Assembly (NCBI RefSeq): GCF_037860835.1
Contig: NZ_JBBEOG010000004.1
Location: 310,001 to 374,000, forward strand
DNA from: Aquipuribacter nitratireducens
GTDB lineage: Bacteria > Actinomycetota > Actinomycetes > Actinomycetales > JBBAYJ01
Length of the DNA stretch: 64,000 nucleotides
Direction of reading: 5' to 3'
The notes below the pieces were generated by a model, which saw nothing but the letters and a program-made list of their open reading frames with translations, was not told the origin of the DNA and made no database searches. The position numbers and the translations under genes were made by a program. The number at the start of each line of letters is the position of its first letter. Within the stretch, counting starts at the first letter, position 1. Shown piece after piece: positions 59,216 to 64,000 of the stretch.

Positions 59216-61030
59216 TCAGTAACGGTCGGAACCGGGATCGATGACGAAAAACCGCCGCGACCGGCTGTGTGGCCCGGCCGTCTGTCCCAGACGGCCCTCT
59301 GTCAGCAACGCGTTCACCCGTCTGGTCGTGGTCGCGACACTGACCCCGAGCGTCTCGGTGATGGTCCTGGTGCTGTCTGCACCCGCCCGGACAGCCTGAA
59401 TGACGGCCTCCAGCCCTGCGTCCCTTCCCCGAGGTACGGGAGCCCCGGGTCGGGGGTCTTTGGCGTCGTCGTCCTCGACGCCGACGATGCTCAACTGGTC
59501 CGCGCCATGGAATCCGGCGCCATCCGGTGGGGTCGCGGCGAGTTCGTACGTGGCGTACCGACGGCCCCCGAGCTTGACGGCCAGACCCTTGTCCACCAAG
59601 CCCCGCAACGCCGCAGTGGCATCGTGGGACCCGACGCCCCAGGCACGCAGCATCTCGTTGGAGACCGTCCCCGTCGTACGCATCAGCGCCAAGGCGATGT
59701 GCTGCTCGTCGGTGAGGTGCGCATCGGTCAGCGAGCCGATCCACGCGACGGTGTCGGGCTCGAGCAGCGCCTGCTGCGGGACGGTCACATGCACGTGCGC
59801 CGGAGTGACGTCGAAGCTCGGCGGACTCATCCCCGCTCTGCGCAGTCGCGCCATGACGAAGGACAACCCCGAACCCCGGTTCTCGCTCACGGGCAGGCCG
59901 TCGGCTCCGGGGACGTCAGCCAGGAGGCGGGCGAGGGTGGCGTTCCGGGTGGACGACACCTCCTCGACACCGAGCTGACTCGGAACCACGTTCCCGAAGA
60001 GACCCCCGGGACTCTTGACGACGAGACGGTCAGGGAACAGCTCGACCTGTACCTGCGTCCCTCGTGCTCCCGCGGAGTAGTCCCGGTGCAGGAGGGCGTT
60101 GACGACGAGCTCGCGGATCACCTCCACGGGGTAGTCGTGCCGGTCCTCCCGGCCACTTCCACGGATGACCGCAGCCGTGCGCATGTTCCGCCTGCACGCG
60201 GCGAGGACGCCCTCCAGCATCTGGGGGATCGTGCCGTCGCAGACGGCGTTGTCGAGGAAGCGGGTGCCGTCTGGCGCGGTGTCCCCCAGGGTCGATCCCG
60301 GCAGGGCGACGAACGAGACGAGCAGCTGTGGAAAGAACTGCTGAGGGTACTCGCCCAGGCACAGCACGCCGGCGACCGTGGGCCGCACCGTCCCGTCGTG
60401 GTCCCGAGTGGCAGCGCCTGCTCGGATGAGCATCTGCTCGCGCGTGAGGCCCGAGAAGGCGCGGCTCGACGAGGTGGCCAGCCGGGATCCGAGTACGTCG
60501 ACGGCGGTGTCAGAGAGGTCGTCGAGGGTCGCCGTCGGCACTACCTCCGTGTCGTGCAGCGGCTGACTCCGGTTCGAGAGCAGCTGTGTGACCTCGTAGT
60601 GCGTCAGCCTCCGGTCACCGTCGCCGCTACGGAAGAAGGAGCCTGCGTATGCGCCCTTGGTCCGGATATGGCTGGGCTGCATCACCGGGTCGAGCGGGGG
60701 CACCTCGAGTACGACGACCTCGCGCCCCTCGAACGGGACGATGTCGATCTCGGCGCGCAACGGCGGCTCCATTGCATCGGCGCAGAGGCCTGCGAGTGCG
60801 TCGCGTACGGCCGATGCGTTGAAGCCCTCAGCGGGGCGGAAGCCCTCGGACTCGGCCAGCCCGAGGAGCACGACACCCCCCGATGTGTTCTGGAAGGCGG
60901 ACAGCGTCTCTCCCGTCGACTTGGGGAGTCCGCCCGCGGCAGCCTTCACCTCGATGCGGGCGGTGTCCGTGCCGAGGCGCCTCACCCGGGCGACGAGCGT
61001 GGCCACCGTGTCTCGCAGCTCGTCAGCCAT
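59216..61030 (-). CDS. Schlafen AlbA_2 / ATPase-domain protein
   Basis: 604 residues. N-terminal AlbA_2 domain (about 20-155; RIEVKAAAGGLPKSTGETL, AFQNTSGGVVLLGLAESEG), central RecG-related HATPase_c_4-type domain (about 315-425; VIRELVVNALLHRDYS, NRGSGLSFVMARLRRAGM), then two winged-helix units, the last about 555-590 (ITETLGVSVATTTRRVNALLTEGRLG). Proteins of this form bind nucleic acid, occur inside type I restriction loci and other defence islands, and are poorly understood. The ATG at 61030 is used; a short extension to 61072 would read through the repeat array. An hsdM remnant lies just upstream. Confidence 0.88.
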   Translation of the reverse strand: MADELRDTVATLVARVRRLGTDTARIEVKAAAGGLPKSTGETLSAFQNTSGGVVLLGLAESEGFRPAEGFNASAVRDALAGLCADAMEPPLRAEIDIVPFEGREVVVLEVPPLDPVMQPSHIRTKGAYAGSFFRSGDGDRRLTHYEVTQLLSNRSQPLHDTEVVPTATLDDLSDTAVDVLGSRLATSSSRAFSGLTREQMLIRAGAATRDHDGTVRPTVAGVLCLGEYPQQFFPQLLVSFVALPGSTLGDTAPDGTRFLDNAVCDGTIPQMLEGVLAACRRNMRTAAVIRGSGREDRHDYPVEVIRELVVNALLHRDYSAGARGTQVQVELFPDRLVVKSPGGLFGNVVPSQLGVEEVSSTRNATLARLLADVPGADGLPVSENRGSGLSFVMARLRRAGMSPPSFDVTPAHVHVTVPQQALLEPDTVAWIGSLTDAHLTDEQHIALALMRTTGTVSNEMLRAWGVGSHDATAALRGLVDKGLAVKLGGRRYATYELAATPPDGAGFHGADQLSIVGVEDDDAKDPRPGAPVPRGRDAGLEAVIQAVRAGADSTRTITETLGVSVATTTRRVNALLTEGRLGQTAGPHSRSRRFFVIDPGSDRY

Positions 61031-61031
61031 G

Positions 61032-61067
61032 TTTTGCAGTTTTGCAGTATTGCAACGCGCGCTGCAA
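61032..61067. repeat. 8-bp operator-like repeats in the AlbA_2 promoter
   Basis: TTTTGCAG, TTTTGCAG and TATTGCAA follow each other at 8-bp spacing (61032-61055), giving the inverted repeat TTGCA-GTAT-TGCAA (61042-61055). A further TGCAA lies at 61063. The array starts one base from the AlbA_2 start codon. The AT-rich motif stands out in this GC-rich DNA and is probably a repressor site, perhaps for the protein's own winged helices. Confidence 0.6.
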
Positions 61068-61167
61068 GACATCTCCGATCCGGTGAACGCTCATGGGCCG
61101 GTCGCTCCTGGGGCAGACTGCCCAGGATCGACGACGGCGACGAGTACGGCAGGGTTCTGGCAGCACG

Positions 61168-61239
61168 GTGAGCACTCTGGGGAACTTCGTCTGGTCGATC
61201 GCGGACCAGTTCCGCTGCATCTACAAGCCGCACCGGTGT
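61168..61239 (+). pseudogene. remnant of type I restriction methylase hsdM (N-terminus)
   Basis: A GTG opens a frame reading LGNFVWSIADQFRCIYKPH, which matches the conserved first helix of HsdM (for example LGNFIWSIADQLRGVYKPHQYG). Similarity stops after this point and no further HsdM sequence, HsdS or HsdR follows. It lies within the only long gene-free stretch (61031-61358). The parts at 61068-61167 and 61246-61358 show nothing recognisable. It indicates that a type I system once stood here and was deleted. Confidence 0.7.
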
Positions 61240-61358
61240 GTCCTGGCAGGGGCACGCGGTTCCGCCGAGTTCAGATCGGCAGACGACATGTCGACACCAC
61301 CGCGAGTCAGACATCACGGGGTCGCGGTTCTCGGCGGCCCGACGAGGGGGAGTGAACG

Positions 61359-62657
61359 ATGAGCGACGAGATCCACCTCATCAACGACGGCGAGGGCGTC
61401 CTCGTCATCGGCAACCCTGGTGTGGTCGAGCGTTTCCTCGACGCCGAGGGACTGCAGTCGAGGAGCATCGACCGGGCGCGGTTCTCCGCCGCCCTCGGTG
61501 CCGGGGGCGGTGCTGCACAGGTGGCGTCCGTCTTCGCCGAGCAGTCCGGACGCTGGGTGAAGCTCACGGAGAAGAGTGCCGTCGCCCTCAAGCAGTCGCC
61601 CGCGCTCATGAAGGGCTCCAGCGCCGGCGTGAACCGAGCGGTGTTGACGACGAGCAGCGGCAAGATCACCGGGCTGCTCGAGATCGTCGACCCGAAGACC
61701 GCGGGGGCGCTGCTCACGAACCCTGCCCTCCTCGCCGGCGCCGCCGGCGTCATGGCGCAGCTCGCGATGCAGCAGACGATGGACGAGATCACCGAGTACC
61801 TCGCGGTGATCGACGCGAAGATCGACGACGTACTGCGCGCCCAGAAGGACTCCGTCCTCGCGGACATGATCGGCGTCGAGCTGTTGATCGAGGAGGCGAT
61901 GACCGTCCGGGACGAGGTGGGCAGGGTCTCCGACGTCACGTGGTCGAAGGTGCAGGGGAGCAGCCAGACGATCGCCACGACACAGTCGTACGCCCTCAAG
62001 CAGATCGTCCGCGTGGCGGAGAACCTCGAACGCGAGGACAGGGTGGGGGAGCTCGTCAAGGCGACGAAGAAGGCGGAGGTGTCGGTCCGCGAGTGGCTTG
62101 CCGTCCTGGCTCGATGCTTCCAGCTCCAGGACGCGTTGGCTGTTCTCGAGCTCGATCGGGTGCTCGATGCGGCGCCGGAGGAGCTCGACCAGCATCGCCT
62201 GGGGCTGCGTAAGGCCCGGCAGATGCGTCGGGACAGCTTCGCCGCAGCGACCGCGATGCTCCTCGAACGGCTCGACGCCGCTGCGAACGTAGCCAACGCC
62301 AAGGTGCTGATGAACCCCTTCGAGTCGCCGGCCGTGGTCCGGACGTGCAACTCCGTAGGGTTATCGGTCGAGGACTTCCGGGATCTCCTCGGGCTGGACG
62401 GCGACCGGCAGACGAGGAACGGGCGTCGCTGGCGCGACGCCGCGGCCGACGTGCGTGACAAGGTGGTCGATGGCGGAGCCGAAGGTGTGGTGGCCGCCAG
62501 ACGCTTCGGTCTCGACGCGTTGGGGCGCGCCAGGGGTGCGACGGGGAGGGTGACCAGCGGCTTGTCCGACGTCGCCGCGCGGCGTCGCGTCACCCGGCGC
62601 GAAGGATCCGCGTCAGGGCAGTCGCAAGGTTCGTCGAGCGGGGCGAGCGATGCCTGA
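61359..62657 (+). CDS. unrecognised helical protein of a defence-like island
   Basis: 432 residues. A small alpha/beta start (EIHLINDGEGVLVIGNPGVVERFLDAEGL) is followed by a region with a hydrophobic helix (about 108-130; AGALLTNPALLAGAAGVMAQLAM) and long amphipathic, coiled-coil-like helices to about 300. The tail is Arg-rich, then Ser/Gly-rich. No known domain recognised; related proteins appear to exist only as hypotheticals. The helix arrangement would suit a membrane-acting effector, but this is inference. ATG at 61359 with GAGGGGG 7-8 bases upstream. Its stop overlaps the start of the NYN gene (8 bases), so the two are coupled. Confidence 0.75.
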   Translation: MSDEIHLINDGEGVLVIGNPGVVERFLDAEGLQSRSIDRARFSAALGAGGGAAQVASVFAEQSGRWVKLTEKSAVALKQSPALMKGSSAGVNRAVLTTSSGKITGLLEIVDPKTAGALLTNPALLAGAAGVMAQLAMQQTMDEITEYLAVIDAKIDDVLRAQKDSVLADMIGVELLIEEAMTVRDEVGRVSDVTWSKVQGSSQTIATTQSYALKQIVRVAENLEREDRVGELVKATKKAEVSVREWLAVLARCFQLQDALAVLELDRVLDAAPEELDQHRLGLRKARQMRRDSFAAATAMLLERLDAAANVANAKVLMNPFESPAVVRTCNSVGLSVEDFRDLLGLDGDRQTRNGRRWRDAAADVRDKVVDGGAEGVVAARRFGLDALGRARGATGRVTSGLSDVAARRRVTRREGSASGQSQGSSSGASDA

Positions 62658-63410
62658 GGCCGTCCGCGTCTCCTCATCGACTGCGACAACGTGAGTCCCA
62701 GGACAGCCGAAGCCGTGATGGCGGAGACGGCGAAGCACGGGACGCTCAGCATCAAACGCGCCTACGGCGACTTCACGAGCCCTCGGCTGGCCGGCTGGCG
62801 AGCGCTCCTGCCGGCACTCGCGATCCAGCCCGTGCAGCAGTTCCCGTACAGCACACGCAAGAAGGCAACTGATTCAGCGCTCATCATCGACGCGATGGAC
62901 CTGCTCCACAGCACGGGGACCGAGGTTTTCTGCATCGTGTCGAGCGACAGCGACTTCACGCGGCTCGCCATGCGGCTCCGCGAGGCCGGCCGGCGCGTGT
63001 ACGGCATCGGCGCGCGAAGGACGCCGCAGGCCTTCCGCCACGCGTGCGACCGATTCACGTATCTCGAGATCCTGGCTGATGCCTCCCCGAGCGAGACGCC
63101 GAACACGACGCAGTCTGGCCCTGTGGCGGTCGACCAGGCCAGCGAGCCGGAGCCGATGGCAGAGCCGGAAGCGGTCGCGCCGCCTCTGGAGCCCCTCCTT
63201 CGTGCTGCTGTTGCTGCAAGGGCGAAGGACGACGGGTGGGCTCCGCTGTCCAGCGTCGGCTGGTACGTCGTCAACACCCACCCGACCTTCGACTCGCGCG
63301 GATACGGATACCTCAAGCTGGGGGACCTCGTTCGTGACCAGGCGTACCTCGAAGTCGACACACGGCTCGACGGCTCCGGGACGGGGCACCTCTGGGTGCG
63401 GCTGCGGTAG
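62650..63410 (+). CDS. NYN-LOTUS nuclease, frameshifted at its 5' end
   Basis: NYN (PIN-like, LabA/DUF88) RNase domain with a C-terminal OST-HTH/LOTUS RNA-binding domain. The NYN core is clear: VSPRTAEAVMAETAKHGT, KRAYGDFTSPRLAGWR, KKATDSALIIDAMDLLHSTG, FCIVSSDSDFTRLAMRLREAG. LOTUS: DDGWAPLSSVGWYVVNTHP, GYGYLKLGDLVRD. The first strand with a catalytic Asp (LLIDCDN) is encoded at 62670-62690 but has no start codon in its own frame and a stop at 62655. The ATG at 62650 is in another frame; one base lost near 62670 would join them. The remaining open frame starts at GTG 62691 without that Asp. Either a pseudogene or a sequencing error. Confidence 0.8.
62667..62674 (+). other. apparent 1-base deletion in the NYN gene
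   Basis: The DNA reads CGCGTCTCCTCATCGAC where CGCGTCCTCCTCATCGAC would give Arg-Val-Leu-Leu-Ile-Asp, the standard NYN first strand. The loss of one C in a CTC repeat explains the shift from the ATG frame at 62650 to the body of the gene. Confidence 0.65.
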
Positions 63411-63449
63411 CGGCGTCGCCCCGCGACACGAGGCCGACGCTTCGCCGAA

Positions 63450-63463
63450 GGGGGCGAGCCCCC
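63450..63463 (+). terminator. short G/C hairpin after the NYN gene
   Basis: GGGGG-CGAG-CCCCC, 40 bp past the NYN stop and 17 bp before the next start. It may end the island transcript. Confidence 0.4.
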
Positions 63464-63479
63464 GTGCCACCCTGACGTC

Positions 63480-64000
63480 GTGGCCGTCACCCTGCAGGAC
63501 TTCGAACCCGCCTTCGGCTTCGGCATGAACGCGGTGGCGGCCGAACGGAGCAGGTCGCTGTTCCTCGCCGCCGAAAACCTGCTGGGAAAGGCGGAGCGGT
63601 CGCTTGACACCGACGAGGCGCGTTCCCGCGCGCTCGTGAGACGCGCGCTCGACCTCGGCTACGACCCGCACGAGGAAGCCGTCCCCGCCCTGCAGACCGC
63701 GACGTTCCGCTTCTTTGAGGCCGTCGCCGACGCGGCGCAGAGCCTCGAGACGGACGACCAGCGCTGGCTCGACCTCGTCGAGCAGCTCGTCGAGTCGGCG
63801 ACCGGCCTCGTGGGAGCCGCTGTCGTCGAGGTGCTCGCCGAGCTCTGCGACGACGGGGACCTCCACGAGCTCGAACCAGCCGAGCGGCGCCGGCTGCGGC
63901 GGCTCGTCCTCGACGCGCGCGCCCGCAGCGGTCGCGCGCCCGTGGAGGAGGGGCAGGTGGAGGACATGGTGCCCGAGGGGGAGCGAGAAGACGTCGTGCT
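63480..64000 (+). CDS. partial gene, alpha-helical protein of unknown function
   Basis: Open to the window edge: 173 codons seen, no stop. GTG at 63480; reads AVTLQDFEPAFGFGMNAVAAERSRSLFLAAENLLGKAERSLDTDEARSRALVRRALDLGYDPHEEAVPALQ and continues with acidic helices. No membrane segment or recognised domain. Base composition is back to the very GC-rich style of the main chromosome, so it may mark the right edge of the island. Confidence 0.6.
   Translation, partial: MAVTLQDFEPAFGFGMNAVAAERSRSLFLAAENLLGKAERSLDTDEARSRALVRRALDLGYDPHEEAVPALQTATFRFFEAVADAAQSLETDDQRWLDLVEQLVESATGLVGAAVVEVLAELCDDGDLHELEPAERRRLRRLVLDARARSGRAPVEEGQVEDMVPEGEREDVV

Noticed and set aside
59018-61030. Integrative element using tRNA-Lys as its attachment site
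   Set aside because: The island lies beyond the 5' end of the tRNA, not its 3' end, no repeat of the tRNA end was found to the right, and no integrase gene is present in the window.
61093-61362. 89-codon forward open frame in the island gap as a functional gene
   Set aside because: Only its middle 24 codons resemble HsdM and the rest is unrelated, so it is treated as a remnant.

Overview
The window is very GC-rich DNA with dense coding, many GTG starts, 4-base ATGA/GTGA gene overlaps, lipoprotein signals, F420-dependent enzymes, an IdeR-type iron repressor and a SigB/SigF-type stress sigma factor. This points to a soil- or surface-dwelling actinobacterium (Actinomycetota, possibly a Micrococcales or Kineosporiales relative). 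Genus cannot be fixed from sequence alone. There is no rRNA, CRISPR array, transposase or phage structural gene; one tRNA gene (Lys, UUU) is present.

Layout. 1-3.6 kb: hppD (tyrosine catabolism) divergent from an Lrp regulator, then a transaldolase-like protein that has lost its catalytic residues, then a tandem universal stress protein. 3.6-12.8 kb: DUF1206 membrane protein, the iron repressor ideR, a secreted glycerophosphodiesterase, and a complete ferric-siderophore import operon (two permeases, ATPase, FhuF-like reductase, two binding lipoproteins) behind an IdeR box. 12.9-17.2 kb: a secreted protein with its class F sortase, a CopD-cupredoxin fusion, and a SpoIIE-type phosphatase. 17.4-19.9 kb: an ABC exporter divergent from a DUF2470 protein, with a second IdeR box between them. 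20-25.7 kb: a stress region with a sigma factor, a coupled glycosyltransferase, an SRPBCC protein, a GAF-ANTAR regulator and DUF6328, with three SigB-like promoters. 25.7-31 kb: a probable dormancy/redox operon (Acg nitroreductase, universal stress protein, FAD-Rieske oxidoreductase, amidohydrolase) behind a DosR-like palindrome. 31-39.5 kb: F420-dependent and metallophosphatase genes, cation antiporter, YetF-like protein, GH13 glucosidase, orphan LuxR domain, GPP34 protein, an unrecognised lipoprotein, a Ddn-like protein. 39.6-46.1 kb: VOC protein, AlaDH/PNT-type dehydrogenase overlapping malate synthase, and a SWIM-SNF2 helicase. 46.1-52.3 kb: MarR regulator with an F420 reductase and VOC pair, a PAS-GGDEF-EAL protein, and a three-gene AAA/NTF2-like operon. 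52.3-59.1 kb: class V aminotransferase, ATP-grasp plus MurJ-type flippase, small enzymes and tRNA-Lys.

59.2-64 kb, immediately beyond the tRNA, looks like a defence-type island. It has a Schlafen AlbA_2/ATPase protein with operator-like 8-bp repeats at its promoter, a remnant of the N-terminus of a type I restriction methylase (hsdM), an unrecognised helical protein, and a NYN-LOTUS nuclease whose 5' end is frameshifted. This is the most promising part of the window for an undescribed system.

Regulatory logic visible in the DNA: IdeR boxes tie ideR to two iron loci; DosR-like palindromes sit upstream of both universal stress protein loci; SigB-like promoters sit near the sigma gene. All of these site calls rest on motif reading only.
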